Shown here piece after piece: positions 40,595 through 49,849 of a stretch of DNA of 64,000 nucleotides. How positions within the stretch are numbered: position 1 is the stretch's first letter; the number at the start of each line of letters is the position of its first letter. Where the stretch lies: the IMG/VR virus record IMGVR_UViG_3300017605_001488, positions 1-64,000 of that record; one strand, written 5' to 3'. The notes beneath the pieces were generated by a model, which did no database searches, was not told where the DNA came from, and saw only the letters and a list, made by a program, of their open reading frames with translations. The position numbers were made by a program, and so were the translations under genes. The DNA comes from a virus.

Positions 40595-43282
40595 TTACGC
40601 GGCTTCCTTGTATTTTTCGAGCGAGCCCCACGCACGCCCGACCTCAATGTCGACCTTGAGCTCCACGTCACCGGACGGGTACGACTCCATGATGCGCTTG
40701 ACCTGATACGCGACCTCGGGCACGGCGTCCTCGCGCACCTCGAGCAGCAGCGAGTCGTGCACCGGCAAGCACAACATCGCCGGCACGGCGTCCTCGCGTA
40801 GCCAATCCACCACGTCGACGATCGACCGCACGCAGTAGTCCGATGCCGTCCCCTGGATCGGGGTGTTCACGGCACCGTTCTCGGCGGTGATGCGCTGCCC
40901 GTCGTCCTCGTCCGCGATGCGATGCAACGACCGGCGGCGCGCACGTTCGCCGTCCCACATCGTCCACGACTCGCCGGTGCGTCGCGATTCGGACAACCGC
41001 TCCTTGCACCACGCGGCCAGCCGCACGAACTTCCCTAGGATGGCGTCCATCACGCGTTGAGCCTCGGCAACGGTGCACCCGAGGTTCGCGGCCAACGTGC
41101 GCGCCGTCATGCCGTACAGCACGCCAAAGTTCACGGCCTTCGCCTGCGCACGGTGCTCCTTACCGACCTGCTCCGCGGTGATGTGCCACAGCATCGGCGC
41201 GACCATCTGCGCGGTGCGCTTGTGAAAGTCGACGCCCGACCTGAAAATCTCCTTCATCACCGGGTCGTTCGACAACATCGCCGCGATGCGCAACTCCAGC
41301 TGCGAATAGTCCGCCGACAGCAGCAAGTACCCCGGACGCGCACAGAAGCAGTCGCGCGCCATCTTGCCCTCGGGTCCCTTGTACGTGGGCGATTCCGGGT
41401 CATCGACGCGGGGGATGTTCTGTAGGTTAGGGTCCTTGCACGACGTGCGACCGGACCGCGCGCCGTCGAGCAGAATCGACGGGTGGATGCGCCCGTCTGG
41501 GCGCACGTGCGGCAACATCCCGATCGCGTACGTCGACCGCATCTTGGTGATTCGCCGGTACTCGAGCAACGCCGGGATGAGCTCGTGCTCGCCCTCCAGC
41601 TCCTCGAGCGTGTCCTTGTCCGTGCTCTCGTTGTCGTTGTCGGTGATTCGGATGACACGCAACCCGAGGTCCTTGAACAGGATCTTGCGCAGCTGCGGTG
41701 CCGAGTTCCAGTTCACGTTCGGGAAGTACGAGTCGAGGCGGCGCTTCGCGTCGAGCTCCTTCCCCTCCAAGTGCTTGTCGAACATGATGATGGCACCGCG
41801 GTCGGTCGGGATTCCCCACCGTTCGACCTGCGCGATGGCCGTGCTCGCACCGGCCACGATGCGATCCCACACCCGCTGCAACGGCGGCACCGCCGCGAGC
41901 GCCGGCTCGAACACCTCGCACAACGCCGTCGTCGCGACCGCGTCGCGCGCGTTGTATCGATACACCACGTCGCGGTTGGTGTGGTCCAGCACCGCGTACA
42001 CCCACGAGTCGGAGTCGTGCGCCCAATTCTTGTTCTTCGACGTGCCGTGCGACTTCTCACGCACGACGGGCTCGAGCTCCGCGTCGATACCCAACGTCGA
42101 CAACGGCGGCGGCGGCACCGGTGGCACGGGCGGCTTGCGCGTCTTGCTGTTGGCCAGCTTCGCCGGGTACTCGGCCAACGCCTTCTCGTACCGCTTCTCG
42201 GCGGCCATGATGCCGCGCACCTTCTTCACGGCCTCGACGGAGTACCGATCCTTTTCTTCCTTCATGCCGCCCATCCCGACGAGCTCGCACATGCGCGCGA
42301 GGTCGGCGGCAGCCTCGGGGTCGAGCAGCTTGCGCCACAAGCGCGTGTCGCCATCGAGACCACGCACGCGGGCATCCCACTCGAAGTCCGCCGAGTTCTC
42401 GTCGTACTTCACGTTCTGCCCACGCTTGCGCGCGCCAACGTCGCGCAGGTACTCCAGCATGATGTCGACGGCTTGCGGGTCGGCAAACGCCTCGCCACCC
42501 CACAGGAATGCATCGCGCTCGCCCTGTGGACAGAACGAGATGCACACGATGCGGAACGACGGATCGTACATGAGCCCGGCGGTTTCCACGTCGAACGACG
42601 ACCACGGGAACGAACGCAGGTACTTGACCGCGAGGCGCGCGTCGTCGGCGTTCTCGACGACGTGCACGACCCCGTCCCATGGTGGCGTCGACACGTTCGC
42701 TTTGAGCGCCCACGCCATGTCATCCTCGAACCACTGGCGCACGAATCGGTTTCGTAGCGCCGCCGACGGATGGATGACCAGGAACACCGGCACCGGTTGG
42801 CGCGTGCGCGCGAGGAATGAATACCCGCGCCGGGTCGAGAACGGCGCCACCGCCCGACCCAACACGGAATACGCCGCCCATCCACCCACGCACACGATGC
42901 GTGTGGGCTCCGCCTCGATGGCGGTCTTGGTCAGGTACCCGCGGCACGCCTCGATGTGCGGATCGTCGGGACCATCACGCCCGGGAAAGCACCGCACCGC
43001 GTTGTCGTACGCAACGGGACCCTTCCAATGCTTCGCGATCGTCTCGCGTAGCAACTTCCCCGACTTGCCGATGAACGGTCGACCGATGGCGTCTTCGTTT
43101 CGGCCGGGCGCTTCCCCCACGACGAGCAAACCACCCGCCTCACCCTCGGCGTTGATGCACACCGTCTTTGGCCGCCCAATCTCCGGGAGGTTGCACCGAC
43201 GGCATGCGTGGTCGACGTTGAGGGGTTCGGCGAGTTCCAACGCCACGGCGGGTGGCGACTCGTACAGGGAAAGGCGGCGCAC
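40595..43282 (-). CDS. Uracil-DNA glycosylase / family A DNA polymerase fusion
   Basis: 895 residues. Residues 1-190 form a family-4-type UDG: four cluster Cys (C27, C30, C98, C113), GEAPGRNEDAIGRPFIG (56-72) and HPSAALRN (171-178). A 3'-5' exonuclease domain follows (SFDVETAG with D231/E233; YNARDA). The polymerase has motif A LLSADYSQLELR (D658), motif B RAQAKAVNFGVLYG (about 711) and motif C LPVHDSLLLEV (H842, D843). All key residues are present, so glycosylase, proofreading and polymerisation should all work. GTG start. Confidence 0.93.
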   Translation of the reverse strand: MRRLSLYESPPAVALELAEPLNVDHACRRCNLPEIGRPKTVCINAEGEAGGLLVVGEAPGRNEDAIGRPFIGKSGKLLRETIAKHWKGPVAYDNAVRCFPGRDGPDDPHIEACRGYLTKTAIEAEPTRIVCVGGWAAYSVLGRAVAPFSTRRGYSFLARTRQPVPVFLVIHPSAALRNRFVRQWFEDDMAWALKANVSTPPWDGVVHVVENADDARLAVKYLRSFPWSSFDVETAGLMYDPSFRIVCISFCPQGERDAFLWGGEAFADPQAVDIMLEYLRDVGARKRGQNVKYDENSADFEWDARVRGLDGDTRLWRKLLDPEAAADLARMCELVGMGGMKEEKDRYSVEAVKKVRGIMAAEKRYEKALAEYPAKLANSKTRKPPVPPVPPPPLSTLGIDAELEPVVREKSHGTSKNKNWAHDSDSWVYAVLDHTNRDVVYRYNARDAVATTALCEVFEPALAAVPPLQRVWDRIVAGASTAIAQVERWGIPTDRGAIIMFDKHLEGKELDAKRRLDSYFPNVNWNSAPQLRKILFKDLGLRVIRITDNDNESTDKDTLEELEGEHELIPALLEYRRITKMRSTYAIGMLPHVRPDGRIHPSILLDGARSGRTSCKDPNLQNIPRVDDPESPTYKGPEGKMARDCFCARPGYLLLSADYSQLELRIAAMLSNDPVMKEIFRSGVDFHKRTAQMVAPMLWHITAEQVGKEHRAQAKAVNFGVLYGMTARTLAANLGCTVAEAQRVMDAILGKFVRLAAWCKERLSESRRTGESWTMWDGERARRRSLHRIADEDDGQRITAENGAVNTPIQGTASDYCVRSIVDVVDWLREDAVPAMLCLPVHDSLLLEVREDAVPEVAYQVKRIMESYPSGDVELKVDIEVGRAWGSLEKYKEAA

Positions 43283-43963
43283 TCATCCACCCATGACTTC
43301 GAGCGTGCGCTCGATGCGTTCGGCGAGGTTCGGGATGCGTGAGATGATGGCGACCTCGCTCTTGAGCGCGGTGCACCGTTCGACCAGCTTGTCGTTCGGC
43401 ACGCCCCGCTGGCGCATGTGCTCGATGATGTCTTTGAGCTTCGTCGTCGACCGGATGTAGTCCATGTCGAGGTCACCCGCGACGGCGGGCGGCGCGGTTT
43501 CGACCTTGGTGGGCAAGATCGGATCGTCGTTGCTCACGCCAGGCGGTGCGAGCTGCAACGGTGCGCCCGGCTTCTCACCGGTCGCCGTGACGGGCGGCGC
43601 CTCGACAACCGGTGTGGCAACCGCGGGCGGCGGCGCAGCGGGGGCGGCGTCGGCCTTCTTCTCCGCGGGCGGCGGCGTGGCGATCGTCTTGTTCGATGCA
43701 CGCGTGCGCGTTGCGGGCGGCGTCGCGGCCGGGGGTGCGGCGGCGGTCGCCGGTGCGGTCGCACCGTTGGTGCCGTTCGGTTTGGGCATCTCGACGACGG
43801 GCGACAGCTGCACGTCGAGCGGCTTCGCGGTCTCGAGCAGCGCCAACACCCAGCTCACCTCACCGAATGCCAACGGCTCCACCGTGAGCTTCGCCCCATC
43901 GAAGCGCACCTTTCGCACCGAACCGTATAGGGTGACATTCGCCTCAAACGCTGTGATCTCCAT
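43283..43963 (-). CDS. Hypothetical protein with Pro/Ala-rich linker
   Basis: 226 residues. A strand-rich domain covers 1-60 (TLYGSVRKVRFDGAKLTVE). A long disordered Pro/Ala/Thr segment spans about 62-150. A helical end of about 60 residues follows (YIRSTTKLKDIIEHMRQRG). It ends immediately before the polymerase GTG, so the two are co-transcribed. A processivity or clamp-loading accessory is conceivable; no family is recognised. Confidence 0.6.
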   Translation of the reverse strand: MEITAFEANVTLYGSVRKVRFDGAKLTVEPLAFGEVSWVLALLETAKPLDVQLSPVVEMPKPNGTNGATAPATAAAPPAATPPATRTRASNKTIATPPPAEKKADAAPAAPPPAVATPVVEAPPVTATGEKPGAPLQLAPPGVSNDDPILPTKVETAPPAVAGDLDMDYIRSTTKLKDIIEHMRQRGVPNDKLVERCTALKSEVAIISRIPNLAERIERTLEVMGG

Positions 43964-44004
43964 GATGGTCCTCCTTGGGCACCGAACCCACTTACGCGAA
44001 CGCC

Positions 44005-44895
44005 CTACGGTTCAATACGTACAGCGTCCCAACAATCCAACGACGCCATGGCTGCCGCACGAACCGCGGCCTGGCTTACTTCATCGGGGTCGACCTTGGG
44101 CGGGAATCGAATCGCTCCGGCTCGATGCCCATCGAGACGCAACCGCAATGCGGCGGCGTACCCTGCCTCCCATTCATCGCCGTCGGGCACGAACACCTTG
44201 GGGCGCGGTGCCTTTGCGACGGCGTCCATCACGCGATCGTCCGTTACTTTGCCGAGCGCTCCGACCGCGTTGGGCAAGTGCGCCATCGCATCGAACCCAC
44301 CCTCCATCACGAGCAGCGGCTCATCGGTCGTGACGGACAACGCGCGACCGTTGAACATCACACCGTGCCGATCGCCGACGGGGTACAGGTACGGCACGTC
44401 GCACTTCTTCACCCACGCGCGCGCGATGAACCACGCCCACTTGTTGGGGTCGTCGTACTCGAAGATTGGAATGATGACGCGACCGGCGAACCGCCCGATG
44501 ACGCACGCGCCGAGGCGATGCTCGATGATCTGCTCGTCTGTGATTCCGCGGGCGTTCAGGAAGTCCCACGCCGGCTGCAACGATTCGGCGTCGTGCGTGC
44601 CGTCCTCGCCGAGGAAGTAGAACCCCTCGGGTTGCTCGATCGGCTTCGGCGGCGGCTTGTCGCCCTGCTCGACGGGGTCGTACTCCTCCGGCGGATGCGC
44701 CAACCGACCACGCGCCTCGCATCGATAGCACTCATAGCGCAACGACAGCACCGAGAACCCGAAGCTGCGTTTGCGATCGGACTTGCCCACACGGTACTCG
44801 CACAACGGGCAGTCGATGCGGATCCACCCGGTATCCGACACGCGCCGCCCAATGACGGCACTGGCAATCAAGTCGTCGAAGAACGCATCACTCAC
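44005..44895 (-). CDS. DNA primase (zinc-ribbon plus Toprim)
   Basis: 296 residues from a GTG (GTGA overlap with the helicase gene). The zinc ribbon has C29/C32 and C56/C59 (DCPLCEYR, ECYRCEAR). The C-terminal half carries a Toprim-like core: LLVMEGGFDAM (catalytic Glu) and VFVPDGDEWEAG (acidic pair). It is shorter than bacterial DnaG, lacking the helicase-binding domain, as is common in phages. It makes primers for the fork with the adjacent DnaB-type helicase. Confidence 0.85.
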   Translation of the reverse strand: MSDAFFDDLIASAVIGRRVSDTGWIRIDCPLCEYRVGKSDRKRSFGFSVLSLRYECYRCEARGRLAHPPEEYDPVEQGDKPPPKPIEQPEGFYFLGEDGTHDAESLQPAWDFLNARGITDEQIIEHRLGACVIGRFAGRVIIPIFEYDDPNKWAWFIARAWVKKCDVPYLYPVGDRHGVMFNGRALSVTTDEPLLVMEGGFDAMAHLPNAVGALGKVTDDRVMDAVAKAPRPKVFVPDGDEWEAGYAAALRLRLDGHRAGAIRFPPKVDPDEVSQAAVRAAAMASLDCWDAVRIEP

Positions 44896-46292
44896 GGCTT
44901 GAGCCCCTTGAGCGCCACAGCACTGTCGTACGCGGTGGCGTACGGGTCGTTGTCGTAGAACCCAAACGGCGCGATGCGCGCACACGCGAAGTCGGTGGGC
45001 AACGGTCCGATGGTTTGCCCGTTGCGACCGAGGCGGTTCTTGAACACGTGCAGCTCGACTTGCTCCTGGTCGCGGAGGTTGATGGACACCCCGTAGTCAG
45101 CGGTGCGCGGCTTGCCCATCGAGTCCGCGGTGTCATCGATGTCGAGCTTCTTCGTCGCCTTGTTCTTCCCGTCGCCGCGTCGGGACTGCGATGCGGTCGC
45201 CGCCCATCGCTTCCCGTCGCGTGCCCACACGAACATGTCCTCGTACACCGACCCGCTGGCCGTGTAGCTGTTGTCCTGCGCGCGTTCGCTGATTCCTTGG
45301 GCGCGCATCTTGTCCGCGTAGTCGACGACCAGGACATCCATCTGCGCGCCCCACGCCTGCTCCGTGTCGCGAATCCATCCGCGCAACGTGCCCATCGTGG
45401 TCGCCTTCGGAGTGAACGACTTGACGGTGATGGCGCCCATCCCCGGCCGCCCGAAGATTTCATCGAGCCGTTCGATGGCACCGCACGCGTAGGGCTCCTC
45501 GATGATGGCGTCGATCGGGATCCCGGTGAGGCATGCCTTGACGCGTGCAAGCCAGATCGGCACCGGGAGCTCGAGCGTCGCCACGCCAACGCGGAACCCT
45601 TGCAGGCACGACGCTGCCGCGTGTTGCGTGAGCGACACGGACTTGCCGCCACCGGACGGCGCGAGATAGTACAGCAACGTCCCGCGCATCCACCCACCGC
45701 CGAGCGAATCATCGAGCTCGAGGATTCCCGACTTCAGACGTTGGATGGTCTTGAGCCGTTCGAGGTGTTCAAAGCTACCCGGCCCGATGGCGACACCGAC
45801 CGTGTCCTCGTACTCGCCGAGGTGCTTGGCCTTCTCCAACCGTTGCATCGCACCGTGCACGTCACCGCGCCGCTGGTATTCCGACAGCCCGGTCTCGATC
45901 GCTTCGCGCTCCATGCGCCGCTTGAGGATGGGCACGACCTCGGCGAGCAGCGCCTCGTCGGATACCATCGCACCGGCATCCTCGGCGGCATCGAAGTAGT
46001 CCGCGACCGCGACGATCTGATCGTGCGTCACCTTCCCTTCGGACATCCACCGCCGCAACCGTTGCATCACCACGACGGTGCTCTCGGGACCGGTGCCGCG
46101 TTCGCGCGCGACGATGGCCGCCGCTTGGATCGCGAGCTTCGCCGACGGTGCTGCCAAGCAATCGGCCTCGACCTCGACACCGATGAGCGACCACGTCCGC
46201 GGGTGGCTGCACAGCACATACACGAGAGCGCGCTCGAACGTCGGGTCGAAGTTGAACGGCTCGCGACTACGTTTGATTGGAGCAACGTTCAT
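44892..46292 (-). CDS. DnaB-type replicative helicase
   Basis: 466 residues from an ATG sharing a base with the previous TGA. The N-terminal helical domain (about 15-110) matches the DnaB primase-interacting region. The RecA-like domain has Walker A at 211-219 (APSGGGKSV), Walker B (VLVVDYAD), ATASQSRRGDG (sensor) and VFKNRLGRNG (arginine finger region). It unwinds DNA at the fork. Confidence 0.9.
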   Translation of the reverse strand: MNVAPIKRSREPFNFDPTFERALVYVLCSHPRTWSLIGVEVEADCLAAPSAKLAIQAAAIVARERGTGPESTVVVMQRLRRWMSEGKVTHDQIVAVADYFDAAEDAGAMVSDEALLAEVVPILKRRMEREAIETGLSEYQRRGDVHGAMQRLEKAKHLGEYEDTVGVAIGPGSFEHLERLKTIQRLKSGILELDDSLGGGWMRGTLLYYLAPSGGGKSVSLTQHAAASCLQGFRVGVATLELPVPIWLARVKACLTGIPIDAIIEEPYACGAIERLDEIFGRPGMGAITVKSFTPKATTMGTLRGWIRDTEQAWGAQMDVLVVDYADKMRAQGISERAQDNSYTASGSVYEDMFVWARDGKRWAATASQSRRGDGKNKATKKLDIDDTADSMGKPRTADYGVSINLRDQEQVELHVFKNRLGRNGQTIGPLPTDFACARIAPFGFYDNDPYATAYDSAVALKGLKP

Positions 46293-47746
46293 CACCAGAC
46301 CCACTCCCCCGCGTACACCTTGTTGGCCAGATCGTCGTTCATCAGCTTGGCGGCTTCCTGCACCGACGCGATGAGTCGCGCCTGGTGCTCGATGGTCAAC
46401 ACCCCGGACACGCACGCACTGATCTGCTCGTCGGTCGCGTCACCCGGCAACGTGCGCAACGCGCGGTCGAGACGCGCCTGTCGTTGCATCAGCTCCCGCC
46501 CCGCGTCCGAATGCAACACACGCCCACCGCTGTAGTCGCTCGACACGGAACGAAACCACCCGCGCCGCTCCTCGATGCGCTTCGGCGAGAACGCCCACGG
46601 GATGGGCATGGCTCCCTTGTTCTCGTGCTCGAGCCACACGTCCATCGAGAACGCACACCACGCCGCCGGCGCGATGTCGTGCGCGATGAACACCTCGGCG
46701 GCCTTCACCAACAACCCGAAGTGCTTGCTTTGGGTGATGTGCCCGGCACGTTCCGACCGGAACGACCAACACCGCTTCTTCGTACGAGCCTCGACGGCAC
46801 CTTCGAACCACCGTTGGAGCAAGTACGCCTTGCGTCCGGGGATGTCGGCGGGGTCGAGCAACGGTGGGTTTGGGATCATCACGGGGGCAAGGTTCAGCAC
46901 GGACACGGGACGCGGCACGAGCGGGTGCCGTTCACCCAACGCGACGGGATGCAACCGAATCGGGGCAACGTTCCCGCCGAGCGAAGCCTCGACGGTGTCG
47001 TCCTTACGCGCGAGCTCGGTAGCTTGCCGGATGACGGCCGCATGGTCGCGACGAGCCGGACGGTCGGGGGGTCGGGGCATCGATGTCGTCCTCTCCCCCG
47101 AAGGGGGAAAACGCGGCGCGCAGTCGCCGCCTTCATTCTCCGAAGGAGAATGAACGAGACCAAGAGACTGAGAATGTAAGAAAGCTGGGGGTGCGTTTGA
47201 TTTCCGGTCGGGGGTGTCTTTGAATTCCCCCGGGGGTGCCTTTGATTTCGACCCCACGGGCCGTCCGGCACCCGCGCGGGCACCGCCGCGCTTCTCCGCG
47301 TTGAGCCACACCAACGTCGTCCGTGGGATGGCACACCGTCCGCTCGCGACGACGTACGGCGGGCACCCGAGCACGCGTCGCACGTACATGAGTTCTTCCC
47401 CGTGCCGCGTCGACACCCGCCGCCATCCAACGGGCACGACCAACCCCGCCCGCACGAGCCGGTCGATGGCGTCCTTCGCCATCGCGTACTTGATGCCGTT
47501 CCGCTCGAGGTCAGACCGTTGCATGAGCAGTACGCCAGTGCGCGGTTCGCGTCGGGCGCACATCAACGTCCACACGAGGTAGGTCGTGTTCCCCAACCGG
47601 CGCATCAACCGCGCCCGATCGACGCTCATGCTGCCGGCGACCACGCGCGCCAACGACGGCGGGATTGCTGCCGATCGCGCGTCGGGGGGCACTCCGCCCT
47701 GCGGCTGCCGAGTCGGCGCCGCTTGTGACTTCGCCGGTGCGTTCAC
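46292..47746 (-). CDS. Putative replication initiator or helicase loader
   Basis: 484 residues from a GTG. Residues about 40-135 form a winged-helix-like unit (YLVWTLMCARREPRTGVLL, MAKDAIDRLVRAGLVVPV). A low-complexity middle follows, with GGARAGAGRPVGSKSKAPPG. The C-terminal 200 residues are helical with WSFRSERAGH. Its position upstream of helicase and primase fits an origin-binding or loader protein. An internal ATG (MSVDRARLMRRLG) is a possible start. Confidence 0.6.
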   Translation of the reverse strand: MNAPAKSQAAPTRQPQGGVPPDARSAAIPPSLARVVAGSMSVDRARLMRRLGNTTYLVWTLMCARREPRTGVLLMQRSDLERNGIKYAMAKDAIDRLVRAGLVVPVGWRRVSTRHGEELMYVRRVLGCPPYVVASGRCAIPRTTLVWLNAEKRGGARAGAGRPVGSKSKAPPGEFKDTPDRKSNAPPAFLHSQSLGLVHSPSENEGGDCAPRFPPSGERTTSMPRPPDRPARRDHAAVIRQATELARKDDTVEASLGGNVAPIRLHPVALGERHPLVPRPVSVLNLAPVMIPNPPLLDPADIPGRKAYLLQRWFEGAVEARTKKRCWSFRSERAGHITQSKHFGLLVKAAEVFIAHDIAPAAWCAFSMDVWLEHENKGAMPIPWAFSPKRIEERRGWFRSVSSDYSGGRVLHSDAGRELMQRQARLDRALRTLPGDATDEQISACVSGVLTIEHQARLIASVQEAAKLMNDDLANKVYAGEWVW

Positions 47747-48067
47747 CGGGGACTCGTGTGCTGAAGAAGCGCTCGCAGGGTGCGCTGGAACGCCGGGTGG
47801 TGAGTTCGACTAACGTGCGGTTCGGACGAACACCGCACCGTCACTCGCCCACGCCGTCCCGGCGAACGCTTCCTCAGTACACGAACATGTCCGGATGATT
47901 GCACGGGGCGGTCCGATCTGCCAAGCGGGCGGTGCGGCGGGTTTCCAGTCCCGTCGCGGTGCTCGACATGGGGCACTATGCATCAGCCTAACCCCGCAGC
48001 GCAACCGTCGCGAAACCAGCGGCTTTTCCCGATGAACGTGCGTGCACGCATGAACACGCGCCCGGTG
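47747..48067. other. 321-base gap upstream of putative initiator
   Basis: The longest stretch without an assured gene. It contains one weak open frame (47810-47983) and a single truncated copy of the TGCAATCAT unit near 47885-47904 without the full CATGCGTA core. A promoter for the replication operon, or an origin, would be expected here. I see no AT-rich unwinding element or iteron array. Confidence 0.35.
47810..47983 (-). CDS. Possible small ORF (doubtful)
   Basis: 57 residues from an ATG with GGGGTTAGG ahead of it: MHSAPCRAPRRDWKPAA, then WQIGPPRAIIRTC. Codon phase looks weakly coding, but composition is also compatible with a non-coding leader. Listed because the gap is otherwise empty. 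Confidence 0.25.
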   Translation of the reverse strand: MHSAPCRAPRRDWKPAAPPAWQIGPPRAIIRTCSCTEEAFAGTAWASDGAVFVRTAR

Positions 48068-49558
48068 TCAAGGCCACTTTTCGATCGTGGTCGTATGCCC
48101 CTCGCCGAGGTAGGCATCGCGCCGCTCCTTCGTGTGGTGCTCGAGCCACTTGCACCCCGGGTGGATTCCGAACCCTTCGTGGCCCATGAGCTTCGCGGCC
48201 TCGCGGCAACCGCACCCGGTGTCGGCGATGTCGAACACCTCGAACGTGTTCTTGATGACGTTCCCCGCGGCGTCCTTCTCGACACGCATGCCGCGACCGA
48301 TTCGCTGCAACGTGGCGATGACGGACTTGCCGCCGCTCGCAACGACCACCGATCGCAGCTCGGGCACGTCCATGCCTTCTTGAAACACGACCGAGCACAC
48401 GATCACATCGAGTCGCCCGGCGACGAGGTCGCGCACCTGGCGCTGCCGCTGCTCGGTGTTGTGCGTGCCCCACACGAACGCCGCGCGCAGCCCGGCATTC
48501 CACAACGCGCGCTCGATGGCCTTGCCGTGCTTGACTTCCTTGACGAACACGAACGCCGGCTTCTCGGCCTTGAGCGCCGCCTGGACCACGACCTTGTTGC
48601 GGTGCGCACTGCCGACGATGGCCTCGCGGTATACCGCGGCCCACGTACGCGCGTCGCTGCGTTGCGGGACTTCGACCATGCGAATGTGTGGCTTCGCGAG
48701 CACACCGCCATCAATGAGCTCCGACGTGCGGGTACGGTGAATGATCGGGCCGAGCGTCGCGATGGCCAACATCGATCGGCGGTCACCGCGCGCGAGCGGC
48801 GTGCCCGACAACCCCACGCGGTAGTACGCCCGCTGAAGGTTGTGCACGACCGACCAGAACGAATCTGCTGGCAATACGTGGCACTCGTCGACGATGACGG
48901 CCTCGACCTCGTTGAGCAGGTTGAACGCGCGCTGGTCACCGCGCTTGAGGGCGGCGGCGATGGTTTGGAACGTTGCGCACGTGAACCGGTCACCGACGGA
49001 CCATTCGCCCTCGCCGATGCGCCCGACCATCTTGCCGGTCAACCGGTGCATCGCCTCCTCGGCCGCGGTGAACATCGACCCGTCGAGCGCGCGCTGCTCG
49101 TAGCGCCGCGCCGCCTGGTCCATCAACGTCGACCGGTGCACAACGAACAACGTCTTGCACCCCCACACGCGCACGCATCCGACGGCGAGCTCCGTTTTCC
49201 CCGCGCCGGTCGGCTCCCACAAGATGCCCACGTCGTGCTTCACCACGGTACGCACGGCGCCGTCCTGGTAGTCGCGCAGCCACGCAAGGTCCGCGTTCGG
49301 ATCGAACCCCGGCGGGCGCACGCGCTTGTCGACGATCTCGACCTGCATGCCCTCCTCGCGTGCGGCATCCACGACCATCGGCACGAACCCCGACGGGAAC
49401 GCGTCCGTCAGGATGTTGTACATTTGGATCTGCTTGCGGGATGACCGCCGGTGGTGCGCGGTCGGATCGGGGAACGCTAGGTACTCGCGCACGAACCGCC
49501 GTTCGTCGTCGGTGCCCCGAATCACGCGGCTGTTGAGGATGTGCCGTTCGATCCACAT
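48068..49558 (-). CDS. SF2 DNA helicase (UvsW/XPB-like)
   Basis: 496 residues from an ATG sharing a base with the previous TGA. Motif I reads WEPTGAGKTEL (about 115-125), motif II VIVDECHVLP, motif III GLSGTPLARGD and motif VI QRIGRGMRVEKD. The N-terminal 90 residues resemble the damage-recognition part of UvsW/XPB. Likely roles are branch migration, fork rescue and recombination-dependent replication. The C terminus holds CGCREAAKLMGHEG, an unusual Cys/His tail. Confidence 0.88.
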   Translation of the reverse strand: MWIERHILNSRVIRGTDDERRFVREYLAFPDPTAHHRRSSRKQIQMYNILTDAFPSGFVPMVVDAAREEGMQVEIVDKRVRPPGFDPNADLAWLRDYQDGAVRTVVKHDVGILWEPTGAGKTELAVGCVRVWGCKTLFVVHRSTLMDQAARRYEQRALDGSMFTAAEEAMHRLTGKMVGRIGEGEWSVGDRFTCATFQTIAAALKRGDQRAFNLLNEVEAVIVDECHVLPADSFWSVVHNLQRAYYRVGLSGTPLARGDRRSMLAIATLGPIIHRTRTSELIDGGVLAKPHIRMVEVPQRSDARTWAAVYREAIVGSAHRNKVVVQAALKAEKPAFVFVKEVKHGKAIERALWNAGLRAAFVWGTHNTEQRQRQVRDLVAGRLDVIVCSVVFQEGMDVPELRSVVVASGGKSVIATLQRIGRGMRVEKDAAGNVIKNTFEVFDIADTGCGCREAAKLMGHEGFGIHPGCKWLEHHTKERRDAYLGEGHTTTIEKWP

Positions 49559-49839
49559 CACCGCCCCGCGGCGCTTTCCTTCATCAGCTTCTTACCTTCG
49601 GCAATGAACGCCTCGCGCTTCTTCTCGCACAGCGCAGCCATGGTCTCGTTCCCGTCGTTGCGGAAGTACGCGGCGGCGGACTTCATGTCGACATACAGTG
49701 CGCGCCCGTCGCGCGTGCCGTCGATGTGCCCGTCGTTGACGAGCCGGTGGATGGTGGACAGGGACTTGATGAGCACCTTCGCCACCTCGGCCGCCGGGCC
49801 AAATCCCTTCTCCAACATCATCGGGTTCCGTGCGTACAT
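49558..49839 (-). CDS. Small helix-turn-helix protein (excisionase/MerR-like)
   Basis: 93 residues from MYARNPMMLEKGFGPA, with AGGAGG upstream. AAEVAKVLIKSLSTIHRLV, then GHIDGTRDGRALYVD, resembles the winged helix of MerR/excisionase-type DNA-binding proteins. A charged helical tail follows. Likely a transcription regulator. Confidence 0.6.
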   Translation of the reverse strand: MYARNPMMLEKGFGPAAEVAKVLIKSLSTIHRLVNDGHIDGTRDGRALYVDMKSAAAYFRNDGNETMAALCEKKREAFIAEGKKLMKESAAGR

Positions 49840-49849
49840 CGCTAACCTC

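Noticed and set aside
41364-43460. A 698-codon plus-strand open frame opposite the polymerase gene
   Set aside because: Opposite an unambiguous polymerase; Ser/Arg-rich, with no domain; a pure antisense shadow.
47885-47904. Sixth copy of the TTGCAAT element
   Set aside because: Only one TGCAATCAT unit is present; TTGCAATC and CATGCGTA spacing are lost, so it is at most a decayed copy.
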